Of a stretch of 64,000 nucleotides of DNA, positions 36,423 to 44,910 are shown piece by piece. The position numbers and the translations under genes were made by a program. Source of the stretch: an uncultured Acidimicrobiales bacterium (lineage in GTDB: Bacteria; Actinomycetota; Acidimicrobiia; Acidimicrobiales; SHLQ01); contig CALLQB010000008.1 of NCBI GenBank assembly GCA_938015295.1, forward strand, positions 62,001-126,000. Reading direction: 5' to 3'. The notes beneath the pieces were generated by a model. The model saw only the letters and a program-made list of their open reading frames with translations. It had not been told where the DNA came from and did no database searches. Positions within the stretch are counted from its first letter, which is position 1, and the number at the start of each line of letters is the position of its first letter.

Positions 36423-37258
36423 CCTCATCATTTCCTTCTGTCACCCGTACCAGCACCGAAGAGTCGGGCACCACCGCCGACGGGCTACCCCACTACCGCA
36501 GACGGTGGGCTGCAAAGTCGCCGTGGTGCGCGGCCCTACTCGTCCATGGCATCGGCGAACACAGCGGCCGCTACGAACACGTTGGCCGGTTCCTCGCCGA
36601 CGCCGGTATCGATGTCCTTGCAGCCGACAACCGCGGGTTTGGCTTGTCAGGGGGCCCACGTGGCCACGTCGAATCGTTTAGCAACTTTGTCGATGACTTA
36701 GTCGAGCCGCTACGCCTGCGGCGAGACCTGAACGTTCCGGTGGCACTGATCGGACACTCGTTGGGTGGCCTCATGTCGACGAGGTATCTGCAAAGTTCGC
36801 ACCCCCAGCCTGATGTGGCAGCGTTGAGCGGCCCTGCGCTCGGCGCCGAAGTTCCTACTTGGCAGCGAAAAGGTGCGCCTATCTTGTCGAAGATACTCCC
36901 CCGCCTTCGGGTGCCCGGCGAAGTCGATGGAGCGATCCTTTCGAACAATCCTGAGGTTGGTCGCGTCTTTACCGACGACCCGCTACGTGTGGGTGCTTCC
37001 ACGACCAAACTTGGCAATGAAATTTTCAAAGCAATGGCCGCGGCAAACGCCGACATTGGGAAGATTCAGCTGCCGCTTCGCATCATGCATGGCGCCGAAG
37101 ACCGACTGGTGCCGGCGACCTTCAGCGAGCCTTTGGCACAAGTCCCCGGAGCCGTGCGGATCACCTACCCGGGCCTGCAACATGAAATCTTCAACGAGGA
37201 GCCGCATCTTGAGATACTGGCCGACCTTGTCGAATGGCTTCGTGAAACCACCGCATAG
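36419..37258 (+). CDS. alpha/beta hydrolase, monoacylglycerol-lipase-like
   Basis: This 279-residue enzyme belongs to the serine aminopeptidase S33/monoglyceride lipase group. It has the oxyanion motif LLVHGIGEHSGRYEHVGRFL near residue 42, a DNRGFGLSGGPRGH loop, nucleophile Ser in IGHSLGGLMS near residue 117, the acid Asp in HGAEDRLVP and the His in GLQHEIFNE. Such enzymes release fatty acids from monoglycerides or related esters. Translation is coupled to the Nudix gene by an ATGA overlap, which fixes the start at 36419 rather than 36401. Confidence 0.87.
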   Translation: MTSSFPSVTRTSTEESGTTADGLPHYRRRWAAKSPWCAALLVHGIGEHSGRYEHVGRFLADAGIDVLAADNRGFGLSGGPRGHVESFSNFVDDLVEPLRLRRDLNVPVALIGHSLGGLMSTRYLQSSHPQPDVAALSGPALGAEVPTWQRKGAPILSKILPRLRVPGEVDGAILSNNPEVGRVFTDDPLRVGASTTKLGNEIFKAMAAANADIGKIQLPLRIMHGAEDRLVPATFSEPLAQVPGAVRITYPGLQHEIFNEEPHLEILADLVEWLRETTA

Positions 37259-37572
37259 CGGACCGCTTAGGCCGGTAAACGGGCGGAAAATTCTGGCTCT
37301 AAAAACCAGATTAGCGGGCCTCCTCCCCCCAGAGAAGACCCGCCAAATCATTGCTGGTTCCCGCTCGATGGCGATCCAGATAAATCAGACCATACCGCAG
37401 ATCTGAGTGGTGGTTCTGTTCAAATGGTTGAAATCCATTGAACGTCGTGCAAACATTCGTTATCTTTCACCTAACTGAATGCCATGTCGAGCATCGAGCC
37501 TCGTCATCGTTACTGTGAGCGGCTTGTTGGCGTTCTCCAAGCGCCGATCAGGCGTTCGCAGCGGGGCGCCCG
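37259..37572. other. 314-bp intergenic stretch between convergent hydrolase and amtB genes
   Basis: No gene-like frame is seen. The stretch holds a minus-strand hairpin at 37314-37343 and a small CTGG/CCAG hairpin at 37293-37308. Otherwise I see nothing I can name; it is less GC-rich than its surroundings. Confidence 0.5.
37314..37343 (-). terminator. possible terminator hairpin for amtB
   Basis: On the minus strand GCGGGTCTTCT pairs with AGGAGGCCCGC over 11 bp (two G-U pairs) around CTGGGGGG. It lies 230 nt after the amtB stop and is followed by T-rich DNA (CTGGTTTTT). Confidence 0.45.
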
Positions 37573-38802
37573 TTAGGCGTTGCTATACGCTCTTTCAGCG
37601 TGTTGCGTGAGGTCGAGTCCTTCGTGTTCGTCCTCTTCATCAGCCCGAAGACCCATGGTTAGGTCCAATACTTTCGCCAGCGCAAGCGTCACAAAGAACG
37701 AATAGATGATGACGGTAAGCATGGCCACGATTTGGGTGAGAAAGAACTTTCCTTCGCCGTACAACAGGCCGTCTGTGCCGCCCACATCAGCGCTGGCGAA
37801 TAGTCCGAGCAGGAGGCCGCCAAGGATGCCGCCCACGCCATGCACGCCAACCACATCGAGGCTGTCGTCATAACCAAACTTGCCCTTCAACTGAATAGCG
37901 AAGTAGCAGCCAACACCAGCGACGAGCCCGAACACAATCGACGAGAGCGTGCTGACATAGCCGGCAGCGGGTGTGATGGCGACCAATCCGGCAACAACGC
38001 CCGATGCTGCACCAAGCGTGGTCGCGTGGCCGTCACGGAGCTTCTCGACAAGCAGCCAAGAGAGCATGCCTGCCGCAGGCGCAACAAAGGTATTCATCAG
38101 CGCCTGCGCCGCCTGCCCGTTCGCTGCTCCCGCAGAGCCAGCGTTGAAGCCAAACCACCCGAACCAGAGAATACCGGTGCCAAGCAACACCATGGTCAAG
38201 TTGTGCGGGGCCATAGGTTCTGAAGGCCATCCCTTCCGCTTCCCGAGCACGAGCACCAGTGCCAAGGCGGCCACACCAGCGTTGATGTGAATTGCCGTAC
38301 CGCCGGCAAAGTCGAGCGCCGGGAGGTCGGCGGAGATGCCGAACCCTCCCGTGTGGTGGAACCCGGTGTATACCCAATACGTCACCGGCGTGTAGACGAT
38401 GATCGACCAGATCGCAGCAAAGACGACCCACGCCGAGAATTTCATGCGATCGGCCACTGCGCCCGAGATGAGTGCCGGAGTGATCGAGGCGAAGGTCATG
38501 AAGAATGCGACGCCAATCAGGTCTTCGCCCGCAATGCCATCGAGACCCGCAACGTCAAAGTTGCCGATCAGTTTGCCGCCGAACTCAAACCAGCCCTGGT
38601 CCTCGTTGCCGTTGTTTCCCAATGAATAGGTGAACAGCACCCACAACAGTGGAACCAAGCCGATGCACACCATGTTCATCATCAACATGTTGAGCACGTT
38701 CTTCGAGCGCGTCATCCCACCGTAGAAAAGCGCTAGCCCCGGCACCATAAACACGACAAGCGCCGTGGATATGAGCATCCATGCCATATCTCCACTGTCC
38801 AT
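37573..38802 (-). CDS. amtB: ammonium transporter
   Basis: This 409-residue membrane protein has 11 predicted segments and conducts ammonium/ammonia across the cell membrane. Family landmarks are the N-terminal ALFYGGMTRSKNVLNMLM, the twin-His pore residues in AIHINAGVAALAL and VVGVHGVGGILGGLLLG, and FIVLWFGWFGFNAGSA-like GILWFGWFGFNAGSAG. The C-terminal tail is acidic (ADEEDEHEGLDLTQHAE) and could meet a PII protein, but no PII gene is adjacent. AAGGAA lies 8 nt before the ATG. A GlnR-like operator is 145-182 bp upstream. Confidence 0.95.
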   Translation of the reverse strand: MDSGDMAWMLISTALVVFMVPGLALFYGGMTRSKNVLNMLMMNMVCIGLVPLLWVLFTYSLGNNGNEDQGWFEFGGKLIGNFDVAGLDGIAGEDLIGVAFFMTFASITPALISGAVADRMKFSAWVVFAAIWSIIVYTPVTYWVYTGFHHTGGFGISADLPALDFAGGTAIHINAGVAALALVLVLGKRKGWPSEPMAPHNLTMVLLGTGILWFGWFGFNAGSAGAANGQAAQALMNTFVAPAAGMLSWLLVEKLRDGHATTLGAASGVVAGLVAITPAAGYVSTLSSIVFGLVAGVGCYFAIQLKGKFGYDDSLDVVGVHGVGGILGGLLLGLFASADVGGTDGLLYGEGKFFLTQIVAMLTVIIYSFFVTLALAKVLDLTMGLRADEEDEHEGLDLTQHAERAYSNA

Positions 38803-38946
38803 TTGTTATTCCTTCCCTCTCTGCCGAAGCAGAACACGAGATGCACCGGTCCCCATCGACGCAGTCACCTCTTCAAACCCCGAAAGGGGCGGCGGTCGTC
38901 TGTCGACAGACCGCATTCCAAGACAGGTACATAGTTGGCCAACCGG

Positions 38947-38984
38947 ATCACGGTGGTGTCACAGAACTGTTTCCAGTTTGTTAA
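38947..38984 (-). promoter_or_regulatory. GlnR-like nitrogen-control box upstream of amtB
   Basis: Read on the minus strand the segment is TTAAC-N6-GAAAC-N6-GTGAC-N6-GTGAT. The actinobacterial GlnR consensus is GTnAC-N6-GAAAC-N6-GTnAC-N6-GAAAC. Two pentamers match fully, the first has one mismatch and the last is poor, but the 11-bp period is exact over four units. A weak -10 (TATGTA, 38928-38933) lies downstream, so the box would be centred near -45. Confidence 0.5.
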
Positions 38985-39030
38985 CTGAACCTGCGAGGCA
39001 CGCAGAAGGCGCCGCCTCCGAGCAGGGAGG

Positions 39031-39351
39031 TCAGCCCAGAAAGGCTTCGACGCCCTCGCTTAGTCGCCGGAAGAACACCGATCGAACGAGCACAACGTCG
39101 GCCCCGGCTGCCCACGCGAGCGCGATCACCTCATCGTCAACGTGGGATGCGAAACCCACGACGCGACCGGCAATGTCGGGCAATACCTCAAGGACACCAG
39201 GGCGCCCAAGATCGACCAGCACCAGATCGGCAGTGCAAGATCCCAACGCGGCCGCCGACCGAATCTTCTCGGCGGCGGGAAACGCAGACCGCACTTTCGA
39301 TTGGTCCATGAGATCGGGCACGTAGGTCGCAATCGTCGGCTGATCAGACAC
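39031..39351 (-). CDS. small receiver-like protein, orphan
   Basis: This 106-residue protein looks like a response-regulator receiver without an output domain. It has a strand with a candidate acceptor Asp (ADLVLVDLGRPG), a strand ending in Ser-His at the switch Thr/Ser position (VVGFASHVDD) and AAGADVVLVRSVFF, where the expected Lys is Arg or absent. The first acidic pair of receivers is not seen, so phosphorylation is uncertain. GTG 39351 overlaps the upstream stop by 8 bp (GTGTCTGA). It is the third gene of a larE operon. Confidence 0.6.
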   Translation of the reverse strand: MSDQPTIATYVPDLMDQSKVRSAFPAAEKIRSAAALGSCTADLVLVDLGRPGVLEVLPDIAGRVVGFASHVDDEVIALAWAAGADVVLVRSVFFRRLSEGVEAFLG

Positions 39352-39844
39352 GACCTTCTGCCTCTCGGCGGCGAAGATGCACAAATGCCTTGGCCGCTCC
39401 CCATTCAAGCCCTGGAGCATGCAGATCCGGGTGGATATCGGCGAAGTTGGCCGGAGTGAGACCAAAGACGTCCTCCGGGAAGGCATCGGCTTCGAAGGCA
39501 GGTCGATCGGGGGCCGGCACTTCGTGCTCTAGTAACACTGCGGTTGGGAAGCCAATCGCCGCTCGCAGCACCGACAGCGGCGTCGATCGTTGCTCGTCGA
39601 TGTCGGTTGCGAGCAAATCGCGAATGGTCGCACCAACCTCCATCGATGCCTGTGCAGATGCGCGCTGCGCAGCAGCCCGCAATTCGTCGGTGACCGCATG
39701 GGATTGCTCTGCGCGAGCAAGAACCGAACGTTCCACCCATGGTCCGATGTGTTGCTGCAACAGCAAGGACAATCGTTGAGAGATGTCAACAAGGCGGGCT
39801 TCGTCGGCTTCGTCAGCACGGGCCGGCTCTGCGGAGTCAGTCAA
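39344..39844 (-). CDS. unknown protein in larE operon, 166 aa
   Basis: I do not recognise this protein. The first 100 residues are predicted to be helical (ISQRLSLLLQQHIGPWVERS, TDELRAAAQRASAQASMEVG) and resemble a dimerising helical bundle. The last 50 are Pro/Asp/Phe-rich (FEADAFPEDVFGLTPANFAD). There is no signal peptide or membrane segment. It overlaps larE by 8 bp (ATGACTGA) and the receiver-like gene by 8 bp, so the three are translated as a unit. Confidence 0.65.
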   Translation of the reverse strand: MTDSAEPARADEADEARLVDISQRLSLLLQQHIGPWVERSVLARAEQSHAVTDELRAAAQRASAQASMEVGATIRDLLATDIDEQRSTPLSVLRAAIGFPTAVLLEHEVPAPDRPAFEADAFPEDVFGLTPANFADIHPDLHAPGLEWGAAKAFVHLRRREAEGRV

Positions 39845-40679
39845 CCTGCAACGCCTGATTGAGATTGCCGGAACGAAGGCCTTCGAGGTCGAGGGTCACG
39901 TACCTGTAGCCGGCCGCCTTCACCGCTTCGACGACCGTCTCGTGTTGCGCAACCACATCGGCGAGCCGATCGGTCGGCACCTCGATGCGAGCGATGTCGT
40001 CATAGTGACGTACTCGCAAAGCATCGAAGCCGAGGGCGACAAGATTCGCCTCGGCACGATCGACCGAACGCAGCACGCCTAACGAAACCGGCGTTCCATA
40101 CGGCAGTCGCGAGGCAAGACAGGCTGCAGCAGGTTTGTCGGCGGTGCGCAGGCCAAGGGTGCGCGACACTTCGCGAATGAGCGCCTTGTCGAAACCCGCA
40201 TCGACAAGGGGAAACCTCGCACCGCGCTGGGCCGCGGCGAGCTGACCCGGCCGGTGGTCGCCGAGATCATCAAGATTGACGCCGAGCACGGCTACCGCGT
40301 TGCGCTCGTCAGCTACCGGACCGATCTGGTCCATCAGAGCATCCTTACAATGAAAGCAGCGGTTAGCGTCGTTGACCCGGTACGCGGCGTTCAGCATTTC
40401 ATCGGTCTCGACTTCCCCCCACTGCATCCCCCACTCGGCCGCGAGCTCCCGGCAATCGTGTTGTTCGCGTTCGGCAAGCGACGGAGAAACTGCGGTCAAA
40501 GCGAGCGCACCATCGCCCAATGTGTCGGCGGCGACCCACGCAAGAAGGCTTGAGTCAACGCCCCCACTAAAGGCAACGACGACTCGATCGAGATCAAGCA
40601 GCTCTTTGCGGAGTGCGGCTAACGCCGACTCGGGACTCGCAGCTGGAGCTGGCGCCAGGGGCAGGTCAAGAGAGGTCAT
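39837..40679 (-). CDS. larE: ATP-dependent sulfur transferase LarE-like
   Basis: This 280-residue PP-loop protein has the ATP pyrophosphatase motif VVVAFSGGVDSSLLAW near residue 33. A CxxC pair lies in DANRCFHCKDAL, and a further Cys in KPAAACLASRLPYGT, the region that carries the sulfur-donating Cys in characterised LarE. LarE adenylates a carboxylate of a nicotinate-derived compound and transfers sulfur to it while building the nickel-pincer cofactor of lactate racemase. larB, larC and larA are not in the window. Sacrificial-Cys or Fe-S-cluster chemistry cannot be decided from sequence. It is the first of three overlapping genes. Confidence 0.8.
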   Translation of the reverse strand: MTSLDLPLAPAPAASPESALAALRKELLDLDRVVVAFSGGVDSSLLAWVAADTLGDGALALTAVSPSLAEREQHDCRELAAEWGMQWGEVETDEMLNAAYRVNDANRCFHCKDALMDQIGPVADERNAVAVLGVNLDDLGDHRPGQLAAAQRGARFPLVDAGFDKALIREVSRTLGLRTADKPAAACLASRLPYGTPVSLGVLRSVDRAEANLVALGFDALRVRHYDDIARIEVPTDRLADVVAQHETVVEAVKAAGYRYVTLDLEGLRSGNLNQALQVD

Positions 40680-40721
40680 GAGGGCTGCTGCAGAAACCGG
40701 TTGGGTTTGATCTTCACAGCC

Positions 40722-41522
40722 CTAGTCCACCATTCGCTGATGGTTGGACCTGAACTGGGCCGGTGTTTCGTTGGTCAACCTTGCGAATCGCTTTGTGAAG
40801 TCGGACTGGTCATAGAAGCCACAGGCGCCAGCGATATCAGCCAGCGAATCTTTGGTTTCAACGAGCATTCGGGCTGCAGATTCCACCCGCACTCGCAGCA
40901 CATACTGCTGGGCGCTCTGCCCGAAAACCTTTCGCATCCGACGTTCAAGCTGACCTTCAGAACACGCCGCCACTTCCGCAAGATCGGCGACTCGAATTGG
41001 CTGCGCCAACCGTTCGCGAACATGACGAACAACGCTCTGCAGGCTCTCGAGCGCAATGTTTTCCTCGCTCGGTGTCTGTAGATCGCGGCTGACACTCACC
41101 AAGCCGATCAGCGTCGCCGGATCGCCCTCGCCCGATACGGGAATCTTTGTTGTGAGGTACCAGCCCAGAGCCCCGTCGGGTCGGCGGATCAGTTCCAGTT
41201 GGTCGCGCAACGGCTTTCCCGACGCAAAAACTTCGCGGTCCTGTTCGTCGTAGCGCTCGGCCAACTCCGCGATAAAGAGATCGGCAGCAAAGCGGCCGAT
41301 GACCTCTCGCTTCGAAGCGTTTCCGGTTCGGCGGACAAAAGCCGAATTCACCTCGATATACCGCCCGTGTACATCCTTGACGCAGAACATCACGTTGATC
41401 AGCGTTTCGAACAAGGCGAGGAGTTCGTCTTGGCAAGCAAAGACCTGCTGCGCCATCCCAGGCGGCGCATCGGCCGAGGCAGACCGCGACGGTTTTGCTG
41501 AATTGGATGAATCGCTCGTCAT
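40722..41522 (-). CDS. PAS-domain AraC-family transcription regulator
   Basis: This 266-residue protein has an N-terminal PAS sensor domain (LFETLINVMFCVKDVHGRYI, residues about 30-140) and a C-terminal AraC DNA-binding domain with two helix-turn-helix units (RVADLAEVAACSEGQLERRM and DIAGACGFYDQSDFTKRFAR). ATG 41522 is the likely start; TACGAT lies 10 nt upstream. It is divergent from putA with 52 bp between start codons, so it probably controls putA and may sense proline or a cellular redox state. larE follows 42 bp downstream on the same strand. Confidence 0.85.
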   Translation of the reverse strand: MTSDSSNSAKPSRSASADAPPGMAQQVFACQDELLALFETLINVMFCVKDVHGRYIEVNSAFVRRTGNASKREVIGRFAADLFIAELAERYDEQDREVFASGKPLRDQLELIRRPDGALGWYLTTKIPVSGEGDPATLIGLVSVSRDLQTPSEENIALESLQSVVRHVRERLAQPIRVADLAEVAACSEGQLERRMRKVFGQSAQQYVLRVRVESAARMLVETKDSLADIAGACGFYDQSDFTKRFARLTNETPAQFRSNHQRMVD

Positions 41523-41574
41523 TGCCGGTCGGATCGTACAAGACATCGCGCCCTGGAGTGAGGAAAATGTGGTT

Positions 41575-44500
41575 ATGGCTCCCCTCGCGCAGATGACACC
41601 CCCCGACTCGCTCGTCGATCCTGCGATCGACCTCGTAGCTGATTGGCTTACTCGGGCGACCCAACTTTCCGACGCGAACGACCAGAAAAACATGGACCAA
41701 CTTCGCGACGTGATCACCGATGACGACGGCGTTGCTTTCGTCATGCGATTTGTCGATCGCGTCGCCCGCCCAGACAGCAACCGAGCCGCAGCGACCCAAC
41801 TGGTATCGCTTATCGACCATCAGACGCTTCCCGATTTCCTCTCACGGTTCGACAAGATTCTGTTACACGCGGGAAAACGCGTGGCGCCGGTTGTGCCAAA
41901 CGTGGTGATGCCACTCGCTCGCAAACGTATGCGCGCGATTGTTGGGCACCTTGTGGCTCCGGCCGAGCCGAACAAACTGGCAACACACCTGCAGCGCCAG
42001 CAGGCGCACGGCTATGCCCTCAACGTCAACTTGCTTGGTGAAGCCGTACTCGGCGAACGCGAGGCCCAGGCCCGACTCGACAGGCTGCTCGCACTTCTCG
42101 AACAACCAGATGTCGACTATGTGTCGGTGAAGATCTCGGCGATTGCGTCACAGCTCAACCACTGGGACTTCGACGAAAGTCTGCGTCGGGTAAAAGAACG
42201 ATCGGCACTGCTACTCGACCGCTCGGCCGCAGTGAGTCCGCCGACCTTCGTCAACTTTGATATGGAGGAGTATCACGATCTTGAGCTAACGCTTCGGGCG
42301 TTCATGGATGTCCTGAGCGAACCCGCCCGTGTGCACCTTGATGCCGGAATCGTGCTGCAGACATACCTGCCCGACTCGTTTGGCGCGCTGCAGAAGGTCG
42401 TTGCTTGGGCCAACGAACGCCACACAAGTGGCGGCGGCAGCATCAAGATTCGATTGGTGAAGGGGGCGAACCTGGCGATGGAACGGGTTGACGCAGCAAT
42501 CCACGGGTGGGAGCAGGCGCCTTACCGCACCAAGGAAGAGACCGACGCCAACTACAAAAGGTGTATTGAGTGGGCGTTGACCACCGACCGCCTCGTCGGG
42601 ACGCGTATCGGAATCGCTAGCCACAATCTCTTCGACGTCGCGTGGGCGAAGCTTCTCGCCGATGATCGCGGCGTCGCCGGTCGCGTGCAGTTCGAGATGC
42701 TGCAGGGCATGGCTCCATCACAGGCTTCGGCGGTGAACGAAGCAACAACGTCGGAGATGCTGCTGTATACGCCCGCGGTCGCCGCATCCGATTTCGATGT
42801 CGCGATCAGCTATCTGTTTCGACGACTTGAAGAAAACGCCGCCGACGACAACTTCATGCGGTCGCTGTTTGAGCTAGAGCCCGGTTCGCGCGTGTTCGAC
42901 CAACAGGCAGCCCGTTTCAAACAGGCCGTCGCCGATCGTCACACCGTGGGTTCGGCGCCGCAGCGGACCCAAGACCGCACCGCAGTGCCTCGCCGGCCGA
43001 CACCCGCTGAACTAGATGCCGGATTTCTCAACGATCCAGAAACCGACCCCACGCTGCCCGTCAATCATCGATGGATCGCCGACGTCATGGCAGCGGGTCC
43101 CTCGCCGTGCTCAACACCGGTCACCACAAACATCGACGAGGTCGATGCACACATCGCAGCGACACGCCGAGGTGGCGAGGCATGGTCTCGTACGTCGACA
43201 GTCGAGCGCCAAGCGGTGCTTCGCGAAGCCGCACATCAACTCGACCTCCGCCGTGGCGAACTCATCAAAACGATGATTCACGAGGGCAACAAGACCTTCG
43301 CAGAAGCCGACGGTGAGGTGTGTGAAGCCATCGACTTTGCCCGCTGGTATGCGAACTCGGCAGCCGAACTGGGAGTGCTGGTTGACACATCGCAAACGGC
43401 CTTTCGGCCGCTCGGTCTCCTTGGTGTCATCCCGCCTTGGAACTTTCCGGTGGCCATCCCGGCCGGCGGGGTGCTCGCGTCACTCGCCGCAGGAAACACG
43501 GTGATCTTCAAGCCTGCTCCGGAAACACCTCGGTGCGCGGAGCTTGTGGCCGAAGCGCTTTGGGCCGCTGGAGTGCCGCGAGACGCTCTCGCCTTTGTAC
43601 GAACACCCGATGACGAGACCGGCCGGCATCTCGTCGAATCGTTGGATGCCGTCGTTCTCACTGGAGCTTCAACCACGGCCGAAATGTTTCACTCCTGGAA
43701 ACCCGACCTCCGACTGTTTGCCGAAACCTCAGGAAAGAACGCCCTGATCATCACGCCCCATGCCGACCTGGATCTCGCGGCACAAGATCTGGTGAAGTCG
43801 GCGTTCGGCCATGCCGGCCAAAAATGTTCGGCCGCCAGCATTGGCATCCTGGTGGGCGAAGTAGCCAGCTCCGAGCGCTTCAGGCGACAACTTGTCGATG
43901 CTGTCGAAAGCCTGACCGTCGGACCATCGACCTCTCTTGGTACCGACATTGCCCCGTTGGTTGGTGGCATCAACGACCGTCTGCAGCGAGCGGTTGACAC
44001 ACTCGAACCACACGAGTCGTGGATTGTGCGGCCGACGATCGATGGCGATATCTGCACGCCGGGCATTCGCAGCGGTGTTGCGGTCGACTCGTGGTTTCAC
44101 CAGACCGAATGTTTTGGGCCGGTCCTTGGCCTTATCGCAGCAAACGACCTCGATGAGGCAATCGCTATCGCCAATTCGAGTCCGTTCGGCCTCACCGGAG
44201 GCATCCACTCACTCGACACCGACGAAGTAGCTCAGTGGCAACAGCGCATCGAGGTTGGCAACGGTTACGTCAACCGGCCGATCACCGGCGCCATCGTGCA
44301 ACGCCAACCCTTTGGCGGTTGGAAACGCAGTGCTGTAGGTCCGGGCGCGAAAGCTGGCGGCCCGAACTATGTCATGGCTCTTGGGACATGGGTACCCAAA
44401 GACAACGACCTAGCGACTGACGACTTCGCTGCATCATGGGATCACCACTTCGGCATCGAACACGATCCGACCGGACTCTTTTGCGAAGCCAACATCTTTC

Positions 44501-44910
44501 GCTACCGGCCGCTCGAGCGGATCATCGTCAGGGCGCAAGCCGACGCCGACCCAGGCGCGATCGCGCTGGTCGAGAAGGCGGCCCGCACCTGCGGCGTCGA
44601 GGTCCATCGTTCCGACGTTGCGGACGAGAGCGACGCCCACTTCGCCGACCGGCTCGGCGACCTTGCCAGCGCCGGATACCAACGGGTGCGAATCATCGGC
44701 ACCACACCACCGGAAGCCAGACTTCAACTAACCAAAGCAGCCACCGCTGCCGGGATTCACCTCGCCGACCAGCCGGTTTCAATCGTCGGGCGCATCGAAT
44801 TGCAACATTACGTGCGAGAGCAGGCCATCAGCGTCACACTTCACCGGTTCGGCAACCTGGTAAACAGCGATCAATCCGCCGATCAGTCGACGACTTCGGT
44901 AGCTGGGTGA
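41575..44910 (+). CDS. putA: bifunctional proline dehydrogenase / L-glutamate gamma-semialdehyde dehydrogenase
   Basis: This 1111-residue enzyme oxidises proline to glutamate in two steps. The FAD proline dehydrogenase domain (residues about 75-460) shows VSVKISAIASQLNHWDF, IRLVKGANLAMERVDAAIHG and GIASHNLFDVAWA. The aldehyde dehydrogenase domain (residues about 500-960) has LGVIPPWNFPVAIPAGG, the general-base Glu in FAETSGKNALII and the catalytic Cys in FGHAGQKCSAAS. A C-terminal segment of about 150 residues follows. There is no N-terminal DNA-binding domain of the E. coli type, consistent with the separate divergent regulator. ATG 41575 has GAGG upstream. The 3' end overlaps the DUF3179 gene by 28 bp on the opposite strand. 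Confidence 0.94.
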   Translation: MAPLAQMTPPDSLVDPAIDLVADWLTRATQLSDANDQKNMDQLRDVITDDDGVAFVMRFVDRVARPDSNRAAATQLVSLIDHQTLPDFLSRFDKILLHAGKRVAPVVPNVVMPLARKRMRAIVGHLVAPAEPNKLATHLQRQQAHGYALNVNLLGEAVLGEREAQARLDRLLALLEQPDVDYVSVKISAIASQLNHWDFDESLRRVKERSALLLDRSAAVSPPTFVNFDMEEYHDLELTLRAFMDVLSEPARVHLDAGIVLQTYLPDSFGALQKVVAWANERHTSGGGSIKIRLVKGANLAMERVDAAIHGWEQAPYRTKEETDANYKRCIEWALTTDRLVGTRIGIASHNLFDVAWAKLLADDRGVAGRVQFEMLQGMAPSQASAVNEATTSEMLLYTPAVAASDFDVAISYLFRRLEENAADDNFMRSLFELEPGSRVFDQQAARFKQAVADRHTVGSAPQRTQDRTAVPRRPTPAELDAGFLNDPETDPTLPVNHRWIADVMAAGPSPCSTPVTTNIDEVDAHIAATRRGGEAWSRTSTVERQAVLREAAHQLDLRRGELIKTMIHEGNKTFAEADGEVCEAIDFARWYANSAAELGVLVDTSQTAFRPLGLLGVIPPWNFPVAIPAGGVLASLAAGNTVIFKPAPETPRCAELVAEALWAAGVPRDALAFVRTPDDETGRHLVESLDAVVLTGASTTAEMFHSWKPDLRLFAETSGKNALIITPHADLDLAAQDLVKSAFGHAGQKCSAASIGILVGEVASSERFRRQLVDAVESLTVGPSTSLGTDIAPLVGGINDRLQRAVDTLEPHESWIVRPTIDGDICTPGIRSGVAVDSWFHQTECFGPVLGLIAANDLDEAIAIANSSPFGLTGGIHSLDTDEVAQWQQRIEVGNGYVNRPITGAIVQRQPFGGWKRSAVGPGAKAGGPNYVMALGTWVPKDNDLATDDFAASWDHHFGIEHDPTGLFCEANIFRYRPLERIIVRAQADADPGAIALVEKAARTCGVEVHRSDVADESDAHFADRLGDLASAGYQRVRIIGTTPPEARLQLTKAATAAGIHLADQPVSIVGRIELQHYVREQAISVTLHRFGNLVNSDQSADQSTTSVAG

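Noticed and set aside
41299-41574. Possible 92-codon N-terminal extension of PutA
   Set aside because: It runs through the coding region of the divergent PAS-AraC gene and has no similarity to PutA; ATG 41575 has an upstream GAGG.
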